Shown: positions 34,199-42,240 of the stretch, one piece after another | Numbering within the stretch: the first letter of the stretch is position 1 | Layout: the number at the start of each line of letters is the position of its first letter | From: DATDAH01 sp963845425 | GTDB taxonomy: Bacteria > Actinomycetota > Acidimicrobiia > Acidimicrobiales > DATDAH01 | NCBI GenBank assembly: GCA_963845425.1 | Contig: CAWJSC010000005.1 | Span: 186,001 to 250,000, forward strand | Reading direction: 5' to 3' | DNA: 64,000 nt | The notes under the pieces: generated by a model | Databases searched by the model: none | What the model was told of the DNA's origin: nothing | Seen by the model: only the letters and a program-made list of their open reading frames with translations | Program-made: the position numbers and the translations under genes

Positions 34199-34663
34199 AT
34201 GCGGCCTAGCTCACGCACTCGATTTGTCCCATTGGTCGGGCTTGTCCTTACTCTTGTACTTGCGTTTCCACAGCCATCCGCATTCGCAAGAGCGAGACGG
34301 CTCACTCAGCCCGGGACAGTCATCTGTGGAATGTCGGTGCCAGGCGCTCCTAGCTACGTTCCGGCGTTCAACGCGGTAGGCGTGGTCGGCTATGTAAATT
34401 GCTACGGCGACGGTGGGCTGCCAGACTTCATGACTAGCCGCCTCTGGGTCCAATATCGATTAACACACGACTTCCCTTGGGAGTTTGCCGTACCAAATGA
34501 CCACTCAACCTCAAACGGCCCTGTCGTTGCCCTGTCGGCTGGCGTCGTCTGCAAAGGGGGCACTTGGGGTTACCGCGGTCATGGTGATTGGGAGGCGACT
34601 CACGGCAACTCCCTCTCGGGCATTCGAAATGGCCCGATAAGTTCGATAACATGCGCCAAGTAG
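34199..34663 (+). CDS. small secreted protein of unknown function (element cargo)
   Basis: A 154-residue protein with a Sec signal peptide (RFVPLVGLVLTLVLAFPQPSAFA). The mature part has four Cys (VICGM, VNCYG, VVCKG, ITCAK) that could make two disulfides and a Gly/Trp-rich C-terminal half (CKGGTWGYRGHGDWEATHGNSLSGI). Codon use is much less GC-biased than in host genes. I do not recognise the family. It precedes the next gene by 11 bp, probably co-transcribed from the promoter at 34132. Confidence 0.7.
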   Translation: MRPSSRTRFVPLVGLVLTLVLAFPQPSAFARARRLTQPGTVICGMSVPGAPSYVPAFNAVGVVGYVNCYGDGGLPDFMTSRLWVQYRLTHDFPWEFAVPNDHSTSNGPVVALSAGVVCKGGTWGYRGHGDWEATHGNSLSGIRNGPISSITCAK

Positions 34664-34674
34664 GAGGCTTGCCT

Positions 34675-35277
34675 GTGTCAAAGCGTTCGAGCGCGTCTAG
34701 CAGTGCGATTCGAAACGCTGGGGTCCTAGCCGTCCTTTTCGTAGCAGGTGGCGCGCTTGTCCTAGGCGCACAGAGCATTTCAGCCCACGATGGCGACGAG
34801 TCGATACGTACCGACCCCCGACTACCACCCGAGGTCGATGTCGTGGATCGCCCAGAACTTCCAACCGAACCACTCAGTGCGGAAGCGCTGGCGCGGACGG
34901 CCGACGCAATTTGCGAGTTCACTAGCTACCAAGCCGAGCTAGCCGCACGGGACTTCACATTGCAGGATGAAATGAATTCGGAAGCTAGCCGGACCGAGGC
35001 GTTCAGAGTGCAACTCGAAGTGATGTCAAGCCAAGTTGAACAATTCCGGTTGCTACGCGCCTCGGAGGCCAGCGTCTCTGAACTGTGGACTCAATTCACC
35101 GATACGGCCGAGGAGGCTTACAACGCCCTTTGGGCTGAGCTGGATCGAGCGGACTCCGCAGCCCAAGCGGAGGGCTCCTCGATAACCGGTCGAGCAATGG
35201 CCAACAGCGACGCTTTCCAACGCGTGACTGAGCTCAGCCGGCAGCTGGGTCTGCGGATCTGCTTCGGGTCACCATGA
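34675..35277 (+). CDS. membrane-anchored or secreted helical protein of unknown function (element cargo)
   Basis: A 200-residue protein. GTG 34675 is chosen because TAGGAGG lies 7 nt upstream; ATG 34651 in the same frame is an alternative that overlaps the previous gene. The N-terminus has one hydrophobic segment (AIRNAGVLAVLFVAGGALVLGAQSISA), then an acidic/proline linker and a long amphipathic helical region (about 75-195: ALARTADAICEFTSYQAELAARDFTLQDEMNSEASRTEAFRVQLEVMSSQVEQFRLL) likely to form a coiled coil outside the membrane. No relative recognised. Confidence 0.68.
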   Translation: MSKRSSASSSAIRNAGVLAVLFVAGGALVLGAQSISAHDGDESIRTDPRLPPEVDVVDRPELPTEPLSAEALARTADAICEFTSYQAELAARDFTLQDEMNSEASRTEAFRVQLEVMSSQVEQFRLLRASEASVSELWTQFTDTAEEAYNALWAELDRADSAAQAEGSSITGRAMANSDAFQRVTELSRQLGLRICFGSP

Positions 35278-35370
35278 TGGTCCGCCTTAGGGAGACCTAC
35301 GGTAGCGCCTAGGCAACGGATCCTCCCCGCAAGTGGTCGGACCACTCACGCCCGCAGTAGTTGACGGTCG

Positions 35371-36474
35371 ATGGAAATAGGCCCCGAAGCGGAAGTTGAT
35401 CTCGTTGTAAATGCCGCTGTCAACTCGAGTCATTGCGGACAGTGCGAGCGCTTTTCTCGCCGAGCAGGCGTGCTTGGCCGTGCTTTAGAGCAGCACGGAA
35501 ACCTTTCGGCCGTCGGCAGATTGGCTATGAGAGCCGAAATTGGTAACAGCGCCGCTCGATATGGTCGCCTACACGAAGCTCAGGTGCTCGGCCCTCAGTT
35601 CGATCGACTCGTCGTCATCGGCGGACTTCCTCGTACTGGCACAACTCTCTTGCATAGCGTCCTGGCCGCGGCGCTTCCCGCCTTCACTTTGTCGCCCGGC
35701 ATGGCCTTTGAACCCCTGGCGGCAACACGGGCCACAGCAGAGCTCGCCTCCATGCAGCGGTACGAACTCCTAAGAGCGGTCGGGCCAGCAGTCGCTGCAA
35801 TGCACCCAACGGACCTTCCTCAGGAGGAGTGTACGCCCCTGCTACAACATTCGCTGGCTTGCCTGCAAACGGTAGTGATGTTTGACCTAGGTGAGGAGTA
35901 TTGGTCGGAGACACTTAGAGATGGATTCCAGGACACATACACGTATTGGGGATCAATGATCTCGCGATTATACGATACTTACCGAACCGGCAGCTCAATG
36001 CTGCTCCTCAAGTCTCCGATGCACTTCTATGCATATCGAGAGCTCTTCGAAATGACCGCAGAGGTTGAGTTGACTCTCATTCACATCAGACGCGACGCAA
36101 GTGCCGTCGTTCGGTCGCTTCTGAACCTCGTGGCTGCCTCTCGTGCGCTGTTTGCCCGTTCGACGGACAGGCACGCGATAGGAGCCGAGTGGCTGTCCAA
36201 TCTGGAGCTATCGATTCCGAGAGCGGTAGATGCGCTCAAGGCGCCTCCGAGTAACGTCGAGGTAGTGGATCTCGACTATAGAGACCTGATCGCGAATCCT
36301 GTCAAAGTTGGATGCGACCTGGCAGACAGGTTTGGCGTTGAGAAGTCGGCGACGGGACGATTAACGCCGCTCCCGGCGCCCACAAGCGTTCCTCTTGCTC
36401 GCTTGGAAGCGTTTGGTCTGGCGGCGGAGGACATCCGTCGTCTTGACAATCTGGGGGAGCCGTTCTTTTCGTAA
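35371..36474 (+). CDS. PAPS-dependent sulfotransferase (element cargo)
   Basis: A 367-residue protein of the Sulfotransfer_3 type, common in mycobacteria and other actinobacteria. The 5'-phosphosulfate loop is LVVIGGLPRTGTTLLHSVLAA and the 3'-phosphate motif is LIHIRRDASAVVRSLLNLV; LLLKSPMHFYAYRELFEM precedes it as in the family. It would transfer sulfate from PAPS to a hydroxyl group of a lipid, sterol or other small molecule. Starts ATG 35371 after a 93-bp gap; only 3 bp separate its stop from the next possible start. Lower GC than host genes, so acquired. Confidence 0.85.
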   Translation: MEIGPEAEVDLVVNAAVNSSHCGQCERFSRRAGVLGRALEQHGNLSAVGRLAMRAEIGNSAARYGRLHEAQVLGPQFDRLVVIGGLPRTGTTLLHSVLAAALPAFTLSPGMAFEPLAATRATAELASMQRYELLRAVGPAVAAMHPTDLPQEECTPLLQHSLACLQTVVMFDLGEEYWSETLRDGFQDTYTYWGSMISRLYDTYRTGSSMLLLKSPMHFYAYRELFEMTAEVELTLIHIRRDASAVVRSLLNLVAASRALFARSTDRHAIGAEWLSNLELSIPRAVDALKAPPSNVEVVDLDYRDLIANPVKVGCDLADRFGVEKSATGRLTPLPAPTSVPLARLEAFGLAAEDIRRLDNLGEPFFS

Positions 36475-36564
36475 AAGGTGAAGTACGCTGGATGCGCTCG
36501 GGGCTCGAGGCTGTACGGGCGACATCGAGGGGCGACGCGAAATGAAGGGAGACTGAGGATCGAG

Positions 36565-37632
36565 ATGCCGGTCGGTCGTATCGCCATTGACGGGCTCGAC
36601 GAGGTCGTATCAGAACTTACGGCTCGTCGAGTGTTCTGTGATGGTCTGCAAATGTATGTTGCCCACGAGGATGATGTCCTCGTCGATGCTGCCTGGGGTA
36701 GAAGTTCGAAGGGTCCTATGAGCACCTCCCACCTTCATTCATCGTACTGCCTTTCGAAACCTGTCCTGGCGTTAGCAGTGGCGGCTGCGGTGGAACAGGG
36801 ATACCTCAGCTTCGACGGCACGGTTGACCTGTGGCCGGGCGGGTCGGACCGTGAAGCACTTCCGACGGTCGGGGGGCTTCTTACCCACGCGGCGGGGTTG
36901 ACCTATCCGACCTTGGCAGACTGGAGGCTTGCCTCCGAGGATGAGCGCCAGGACCTAATCTGGTCGGGCTATTCCGATGAAACGGTTGGCTACTCCGAAG
37001 TCGCTGCCTGGACACTGTTGGTATTGACAGTCCTTCAGGCAGGTGGTCAAGAGCTTCTGCAGTCAGTCGTCTCTATGGCGTTGCCAAAGAGGATTCAAGC
37101 ATCTCTCATGTTCTCGCCACCCGGTGATGCGGCCCGCTCACGGCTAAGAGTCCCGGTTGCCATGCGGGGGGGATCGGCAGTGCCGTTGCTATCAGAACGC
37201 CTTCCTTCTCAACTGCGAACGCTGGGCTTGGCGACAGGGGCCCTCACATCTGCGCAGAGCGTCGGTGAGTGGTACCGGCACGTCGGTCACCTCTATACCC
37301 GCGGCCACTGCAGCGACCTGGGGCTCTCGGCGGCGGGCCTCCACGACCTGCTGAGCCATCGGCGCGACGAGACCTTCGACCACCGGCTGGGAAGAACCTG
37401 CACCTTCGTCGGGGGGTTCATGGGCTCATTGGCAAGTCATGGATTTGGTGCCATGCCCACCGCAAACGCATTTGGGCACACTGCGGGAATCACCAGCGCA
37501 TTCGCGTTCTACGATCCGTTGAAGTCCCTAAGCGTGTCGGTCTATATGAACGGAGCACTTCCCAGCCAGGGGGATATGGATTTCACACGGCAGCGATTGG
37601 TTTCCGCCATCTACGGCGGGATGTGGGGCTAG
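36565..37632 (+). CDS. class C beta-lactamase-fold hydrolase with Cys in place of the catalytic Ser (element cargo)
   Basis: A 355-residue penicillin-binding-protein-like hydrolase. The SxxK motif reads CLSK (Cys62-Lys65 in HLHSSYCLSKPVLALAV), the YxN position reads YSE (VGYSEVAAWTLL), and the third motif HTG-like is FGHTAGITSAFAFYDPLKSLSVSVYMNG; GGLLTHAAGLTYP is also family-typical. So the fold is clear but the nucleophile is exchanged. It could be a thiol esterase/transacylase or a non-catalytic relative. ATG 36565 starts at the conserved core; GTG 36478, 3 bp after the sulfotransferase stop, is an alternative adding 29 residues. Confidence 0.82.
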   Translation: MPVGRIAIDGLDEVVSELTARRVFCDGLQMYVAHEDDVLVDAAWGRSSKGPMSTSHLHSSYCLSKPVLALAVAAAVEQGYLSFDGTVDLWPGGSDREALPTVGGLLTHAAGLTYPTLADWRLASEDERQDLIWSGYSDETVGYSEVAAWTLLVLTVLQAGGQELLQSVVSMALPKRIQASLMFSPPGDAARSRLRVPVAMRGGSAVPLLSERLPSQLRTLGLATGALTSAQSVGEWYRHVGHLYTRGHCSDLGLSAAGLHDLLSHRRDETFDHRLGRTCTFVGGFMGSLASHGFGAMPTANAFGHTAGITSAFAFYDPLKSLSVSVYMNGALPSQGDMDFTRQRLVSAIYGGMWG

Positions 37633-37634
37633 AA

Positions 37635-38396
37635 ATGGTCGGTACCGAGCGTCGCGGTGCACCTGATTCGCTTCAACCGAGTTTGGAGAGCCACCACCGA
37701 AATGGTCCGCTTGTGGTGGAGCTTCGGTTCGGGTCAGCCGTATACGCCCTTGAATACTCCGTAGGCGACGCTGTGGTGAGACAGGGCCCCGCATCGTCGC
37801 CAGACATCCGAGTTCAGTTTCCCGAAGATCTGTTGCCGTGGTGGCGACCCTTCAGCGGGATATCGTCCGAAGCGGTGGACGCTATAGTGTGCGCGACCGA
37901 AACAGGTTATGGCCGGTGGGTTGAGTTCAACTGTTTTGGCTGGCTCGTCGGCGGCACACTTGAGACTTCTGATATTGAACCTGGTCTCCGAGTGTTACTT
38001 GAGTGCAAGGTGACTGGCTCGCCGATCGGGGGGGATCGTTGTTACCTAGACTTGGGTCCGGGCGGTGCCGCGTGTGTCGTAGTAGAGAGACCGAGAAAGC
38101 GGACGCCGGACCTGTCGATGGAGTGCAGCTACTCCGAACTTTTGGAATGGCTGCATTTCGAGGAGTCGCGAGTCGGGGCAATCGTGTTGAGCCGCCTCGC
38201 TGGTCCGAGTCTCGACGACGTATTTGTGCTCAGTGCGGCGAAGGGCTGGGTGCACTCGCCTCAGTCTCACGACGAGAAAGAGTCTCGAGTGTCGGCAGCC
38301 ATGGCCCTGCAGACGTGGTCGTACATGCATTTCCATCCGGATGCCCAGCGAAAGATGGCTGCTTATATATCAGATGGAGGAAATGCCCCGCCGTAG
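37635..38396 (+). CDS. unknown protein, possibly SCP2-like (element cargo)
   Basis: A 253-residue protein starting 2 bp after the hydrolase stop. The first half (LVVELRFGSAVYALEYSVGDAVVRQGPASSPDIRVQFPEDLLPWWRPFSGISSEAVDAIVCATETGYGRWVEFN) has the strand order and the GxxPDIRVxF turn reminiscent of a sterol-carrier SCP2 domain. The second half looks like a diverged repeat plus helical tail. The similarity is weak and I only offer it as a hypothesis. With the sulfotransferase and hydrolase it forms a compact operon that probably acts on one hydrophobic substrate. Confidence 0.62.
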   Translation: MVGTERRGAPDSLQPSLESHHRNGPLVVELRFGSAVYALEYSVGDAVVRQGPASSPDIRVQFPEDLLPWWRPFSGISSEAVDAIVCATETGYGRWVEFNCFGWLVGGTLETSDIEPGLRVLLECKVTGSPIGGDRCYLDLGPGGAACVVVERPRKRTPDLSMECSYSELLEWLHFEESRVGAIVLSRLAGPSLDDVFVLSAAKGWVHSPQSHDEKESRVSAAMALQTWSYMHFHPDAQRKMAAYISDGGNAPP

Positions 38397-38532
38397 GATC
38401 TTCGGCGTCAGCCGTCGAACCTGGTTCGGCGAGGTGGCCGTGGGCACGCGACATAGCGCAAAGGTTGAGCACACCTGTTGTCAGCCTTTCTTAGAGACCG
38501 GAAAGTCATAGGTGGGTGTCGGGAGGTCGAGT

Positions 38533-39180
38533 GGGACCTACGCCGATCCGTAGCCCCCGAGGAGAAGCTCTCGGTGGTGATCAGCGTGGAGATGACCCAG
38601 GTCGAGGCGGCCCCGGCGGCTGGAGTTGTCGCAGACGACGGTGTCGAATTGGTTGAAGCAGTTCACCGACGGCGGCCGGGAGGGCCTGGTCCGGGGCGAC
38701 AACGCCTGGGCGCCGGCATCGAGGCGGGAGGCCGAGCTGCAGGCCCAGATCGACGAGCTGACCCTCGCGCTGGGCGAGGCCTATGTGGAGCTGCGGGTGT
38801 GGCGCAAAGGGGGGGGGCTCTGTACCCGGGTACGCGGACCTCGAGGTGATCCGGGCCGAGGGCGCGATGAGCGTCGCTCGGTTCTGTGCCCGCCTCGGGA
38901 TCCCCCGCTCCACCTGGTATTCGTAGCGGGACGCCCATCTCGCCGGCCGATAGGTGCGCCGCTCTCCCGCCACGGTGGTCGACGATGTCGAGGCGATGGC
39001 CGCCGAACAGACCCATGAGTGGTCAGCATGGGGCCACCGCAAGATCTGGGCGATGCTGCGCTCTGATGGGGTGGCAGTGTCACAATGCAGCGTGTACCGC
39101 GTGACCCGAACGATTCTCGGAGCGCGGCGAAACCGGCTCGCCAGTCCCAACGACCTGGCGATGTTCGTGCGTGTATCCGA
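38533..39180 (+). pseudogene. decayed IS3-like transposase
   Basis: Fragments of one transposase lie in three frames: SVAPEEKLSVVISVEMTQVEAAP (from about 38535), then LSQTTVSNWLKQFTDGGREGLVRG...ELQAQIDELTLALGEAYVELRVWRKGG (helix-turn-helix and coiled coil), then EVIRAEGAMSVARFCARLGIPRSTWY followed by in-frame stops and EAMAAEQTHEWSAWGHRKIWAMLRSDGVAVSQCSVYRV. At least two frameshifts and two stops make it inactive. Terminal repeats were not identified. Confidence 0.75.
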
Positions 39181-39297
39181 AGCTCGTCATGGTGCCGCGA
39201 GCACCGTGTCACACAGGCGACGCCGACTGGAATGCGTCGTCGGCCGATTCGTCAAGGCTGGGAACAATCCAAGTGCGGAGTCGCTACAGCCTCTTGT

Positions 39298-40482
39298 TCA
39301 CCAGCCCTCGGTTGCCGTTGTGGCGACAACGATGAGGTCTCCCCTCACGCCCACGTAGCGGCTGAGGGTGAAGGCGGCGTTGGCGTGGCCGAGAAGGATG
39401 CTCACCACCGCGGCGTCGAGGCCGACATCGAAGAGGAGCCAGCACGCGGCGACGTGGCGGAGGTCGTGGGGGTGCCAGACAGCGGCGGTCGTCCGCTTCA
39501 TCGGCCACTCGGCATCCCGGGCGGCTCGGGCCCAGATCCGTTGGAACGTGCGCCGGTTCGCGAATCCGCCGTCGTTGCCCGGAAACAACAGGCCCTCGTG
39601 GCCGCGGATGAGCTCAGTCTGTTCCGCCCACTCCCGGAGCGGCTCGGCAAGGCTGGCCGGGAACGTGGACACCCGACGCTGGCGGTTCTTGGTGGTCTTG
39701 ATGGCGACGCCCTGGCGGGACTGCTCGACCGCCCGGTGGATGCGCACCACCCGGTTGCCGTCGAAGTCGAGGTCGGCGGGCCGCAGGGCGATGAGCTCGC
39801 CCCATCGCACGCCGCTCCGGTGCTTCAGGTTCATCGCCAGCGACCACTGACGGTGCCCGGCGGCGTCGAGGGCGTCGAACAGGCGACGACAATCGCCATC
39901 GGTCGGTAGCGACGAGCGGGCCACGAACCCGACCGCTTGCCCCTGGACCTCGGCGGTGGGGCTGTAGCGGACCATCCACATCGGGTCCCCCTCCCGAGGG
40001 ATCCACCGATTCTTGAACGCGAAGGTCACCAGGGCCCGCATCGCCGAGCCCACGTTCTGCACCGTCGACGGGGCGAGGGCGCCGCGGGCTCGGTCGAGCA
40101 CGGCCTCGGAATCCGATGGGGTCCACCCCGCGAGCGAGAGCTCGCCGAGCACAGGCCGGACCCACATGCGGAGGAGGTACTCTTGGCGCTCGGCGTAACG
40201 GGTCGAGCGCGACGACAGGCTGCGGAGGTAGCGGTCGATCAGCTGGCCGACCGTCGTCGGGGCGTTCGCCCGACCGGGGAGCAGCACCGAGGATGACAGG
40301 CGGCCTTCGAGCTCACGGGCTCGCCGTCGGGCGGCGTCCTCGGTCGAGAACTTGTAGAACACCCGATGGCCGTCGGGATCGGTCGTGACGACCCGGTAGC
40401 GGGTCTCGCCCGCGGAGGGCGCGTAGATGCGGGTGCCGAACTCGTAGGACACGAGCGGCTTGCGGCGGCGGTGGCCAGCCAT
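39298..40482 (-). CDS. int: tyrosine recombinase integrase of the element
   Basis: A 394-residue phage-type integrase. Catalytic residues: Arg226 (HRSGVRWGEL), Lys in IKTTKNRQRRV, His339-x-x-Arg342 (WHPHDLRHVAA), His366 (LLGHANAAFTLSRY) and nucleophile Tyr376. The N-terminal part has an AP2-like arm-binding region (TRYRVVTTDPDGHRVFYKFSTEDAARRRARELE) and a SAM-like core-binding domain. ATG 40482 starts the family-typical N-terminus (MAGHRRRKPLVSYEFGTRIY). The gene lies 235 bp from attR and reads inward. It should catalyse exchange between the tRNA-Glu 3' end and attP. Confidence 0.93.
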   Translation of the reverse strand: MAGHRRRKPLVSYEFGTRIYAPSAGETRYRVVTTDPDGHRVFYKFSTEDAARRRARELEGRLSSSVLLPGRANAPTTVGQLIDRYLRSLSSRSTRYAERQEYLLRMWVRPVLGELSLAGWTPSDSEAVLDRARGALAPSTVQNVGSAMRALVTFAFKNRWIPREGDPMWMVRYSPTAEVQGQAVGFVARSSLPTDGDCRRLFDALDAAGHRQWSLAMNLKHRSGVRWGELIALRPADLDFDGNRVVRIHRAVEQSRQGVAIKTTKNRQRRVSTFPASLAEPLREWAEQTELIRGHEGLLFPGNDGGFANRRTFQRIWARAARDAEWPMKRTTAAVWHPHDLRHVAACWLLFDVGLDAAVVSILLGHANAAFTLSRYVGVRGDLIVVATTATEGW

Positions 40483-40568
40483 GGCGGGACTTCCTCCCGG
40501 GCGCCAGGCGCGCCCGTCGATGGGGAGGAAGCTCTCGATCCGCCGGACACCTGCGAGCCTCGAGCAGG

Positions 40569-40587
40569 TTGTGCCCGAATTGTGCCC
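40569..40587 (+). repeat. two phased TTGTGCCC repeats (candidate right arm-type integrase sites)
   Basis: TTGTGCCC at 40569 and 40580, 11 bp apart, upstream of int and matching the array at 31267. Same orientation at both ends of the element. Confidence 0.6.
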
Positions 40588-40717
40588 ACTGCCCAGCCGA
40601 ACGGTCAACCACCGCGACGACAACGGAGCCGCGAACATGGCGCTGACCAGCGCAGACGCGAAGGCGCTACCGCAGCGGCCTCGCTCTGGCGTCCGCCGCC
40701 GGGGCGCCAATGCCGCT

Positions 40718-40763
40718 CCCTCTCAAGGTGGAGACACGGGTTCGAACCCCGTTGGGGCTGCCA
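40718..40763. repeat. attR: 46-bp copy of the tRNA-Glu 3' half
   Basis: Exact copy of 31093-31138; lacks the 5' half of the tRNA so it is not a functional gene. Marks the right end of the element. Confidence 0.92.
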
Positions 40764-40767
40764 TCGA

Positions 40768-40786
40768 CCCCCGTCGAGCGCGGGGG
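40768..40786 (+). terminator. displaced host hairpin of tRNA-Glu
   Basis: CCCCCG and CGGGGG pair around a 7-nt loop 4 bp after attR. Before integration this hairpin would have followed tRNA-Glu directly. No T-tract. Confidence 0.45.
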
Positions 40787-40868
40787 CTGGCTCGTGATTC
40801 CCTTGGCCACCCTTGCGGCGGCGCCGTAACGGCGCGAGCGTGTGTTCGAACCCATGCTGGGGGGCACG

Positions 40869-41423
40869 ATGGTCGCGACAACCGCTGGTCGGCTCCTGGC
40901 CGTGATGACCGGCCTCGTGATCCCACTGGTCGGCTGCAGCTCGGATGACGACACCGAGGCCTCGTCGACCACGGAACAGTCGCCTACGACCGAGCAGACG
41001 TCGACCCCGGCGACACCGCTCGACGGGATCTACCAGACCGGTCCGATCACCCCGGCCGAGGCCGAGGCAAGCGTCGGTGAACACGGCCTCGAGGAGTGGT
41101 TGGACGAGTTTCGACCACGCAACCCGATCGAGGCCCCATCCACCGAGCTGATCCTCGACATCGGCGATGGCGAGTGGGATCTCTACGGCGAGACGGACGG
41201 TGGGCCCCGGGTCGAGATCGACTATGACGCCGAGTACGCGGTGGAAGGCGATCAGGTCGTCTTCACGCACTCCGACGGCGCGAACACGTACCGGTGGTCC
41301 CTCGACGGCGACACGCTCACGCTCGAGTTCGTCAACTCGACCCTCCCGCCGTTCGAAGGCATCCCGGAAGAGGTCTTCCAGTCCGCCCTGTACGAGACGA
41401 GTACCTTCACCCGCCAGAGCTGA
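40869..41423 (+). CDS. lipoprotein of unknown function
   Basis: A 184-residue protein with a lipoprotein signal (VATTAGRLLAVMTGLVIPLVGC; lipobox LVG-Cys), a Ser/Thr-rich linker, and a compact beta-rich domain (DGIYQTGPITPAEAEASVGEHGLEEWLDEF, EYAVEGDQVVFTHSDGANTYRWSLDGDTLTLEFVN) of lipocalin-like look. ATG 40869 is used; GTG 40842 would add nine residues but lies in sequence next to attR. Function unknown. Confidence 0.75.
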   Translation: MVATTAGRLLAVMTGLVIPLVGCSSDDDTEASSTTEQSPTTEQTSTPATPLDGIYQTGPITPAEAEASVGEHGLEEWLDEFRPRNPIEAPSTELILDIGDGEWDLYGETDGGPRVEIDYDAEYAVEGDQVVFTHSDGANTYRWSLDGDTLTLEFVNSTLPPFEGIPEEVFQSALYETSTFTRQS

Positions 41424-41547
41424 TCACGGTCCACCTCGTCGGGCCGGACGGCGACCCTCGTCTGGCGGTTGCCGATCCGGCGGCAGGAATCCTCTTGGGC
41501 TCGGGTCCGGGCGCGGGTTCCGTCGGGCTGGCACACTCGGGTTCGGG

Positions 41548-42123
41548 ATGAACTCGAGGGGCGGTGACGATCGGTTGACGGCGCAGGACGAGCTGATCCT
41601 GCGGGCCGCAGAGCGGGTCCGCCGGGGCCTGCCGCGGGATCCTCGGACCGGACTGCTCGGGTACAGCGAGGACCGGTACGCCGCTGCAGTCGACGTGGTG
41701 ACGGCGGAGTTCGTTCCGGCGCAGGTCCCGCTGTCGATCGTGCTCGCCGACCTCGACCGGTTCCACGTGTTCAACGACAACTACGGCGATACGGCGGGCG
41801 ACGAGGCGCTCGGGGCGGTCGGCCACACGCTGAGGGAGCTGATCCGCCCGCTGGACATGGTGATGACGATCGGCAGCGATGCGTTCCTCCTGATCCTGCT
41901 CGGGGCCGACCTCCGCGTAGCCGCGTCCCGCGCCGATCTGGCCCGGGCCACCATCAAGCAGCTGTACCTCCCCGCCGCCCCCACCGGCGTCACCGCATCG
42001 TTCGGCGTCGCCACCCACACCGGCGCCGAGGCGCCGCTCGAACTCTTCGGGCGGGCCTTCGCCGCCGAGCAACAGGCGAAGGAGCTCGGCCGCGACCGGG
42101 TCGAGGTCGCCTCCGCCCCCTGA
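41548..42123 (+). CDS. degenerate GGDEF-domain protein
   Basis: A 191-residue protein carrying a GGDEF fold: LSIVLADLDRFHVFNDNYGDTAGDEALGAVGHTLRELIRPLDMVMTIGSDAFLLILLGADL. The signature loop reads IGSDAF instead of GG(D/E)EF, so diguanylate cyclase activity is unlikely; the FDNYG-type metal-binding start (DLDRFHVFNDNYGDTAGDEAL) is kept. It may bind GTP or c-di-GMP as a receptor. No other domain is present. Confidence 0.78.
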   Translation: MNSRGGDDRLTAQDELILRAAERVRRGLPRDPRTGLLGYSEDRYAAAVDVVTAEFVPAQVPLSIVLADLDRFHVFNDNYGDTAGDEALGAVGHTLRELIRPLDMVMTIGSDAFLLILLGADLRVAASRADLARATIKQLYLPAAPTGVTASFGVATHTGAEAPLELFGRAFAAEQQAKELGRDRVEVASAP

Positions 42124-42128
42124 CTGGC

Positions 42129-42176
42129 TTCTGGCACCGGATTCCGGGGTCAGGGCACGGGAATCCGGTGCCAGAA
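42129..42176. repeat. palindromic repeat, family B copy 1
   Basis: TTCTGGCACCGGATTCC pairs perfectly with GGAATCCGGTGCCAGAA around a 14-nt loop. Located 5 bp after the GGDEF-like gene, between convergent genes. Confidence 0.8.
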
Positions 42177-42240
42177 CGCGCAGCGACCGCGCCCCCGGCG
42201 GGCGGGATGCCCGGGACGCGGCCGCTGCTGGTGGGTGGGA

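Larger units (their letters stand above)
31093..40763. mobile_element. tRNA-Glu-integrated mobilizable element (about 9.6 kb)
   Basis: Bounded by 46-bp direct repeats, with a tyrosine integrase at the right end, a MobF relaxase-helicase at the left, TTGTGCCC repeats near both ends, lower-GC cargo and a degraded transposase. No type IV secretion or coupling-protein genes, so it is best called an integrative mobilizable element relying on a helper for transfer. No excisionase or replication initiator apart from the relaxase is recognised. Confidence 0.88.

Noticed and set aside
39181..39297. Additional coding sequence between the decayed transposase and int
   Set aside because: Only short frames without recognisable features; probably transposon debris.
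40718..40763. Second tRNA-Glu gene or tRNA pseudogene
   Set aside because: Only the 3' half is present and it equals the att repeat exactly; it is the attR scar.
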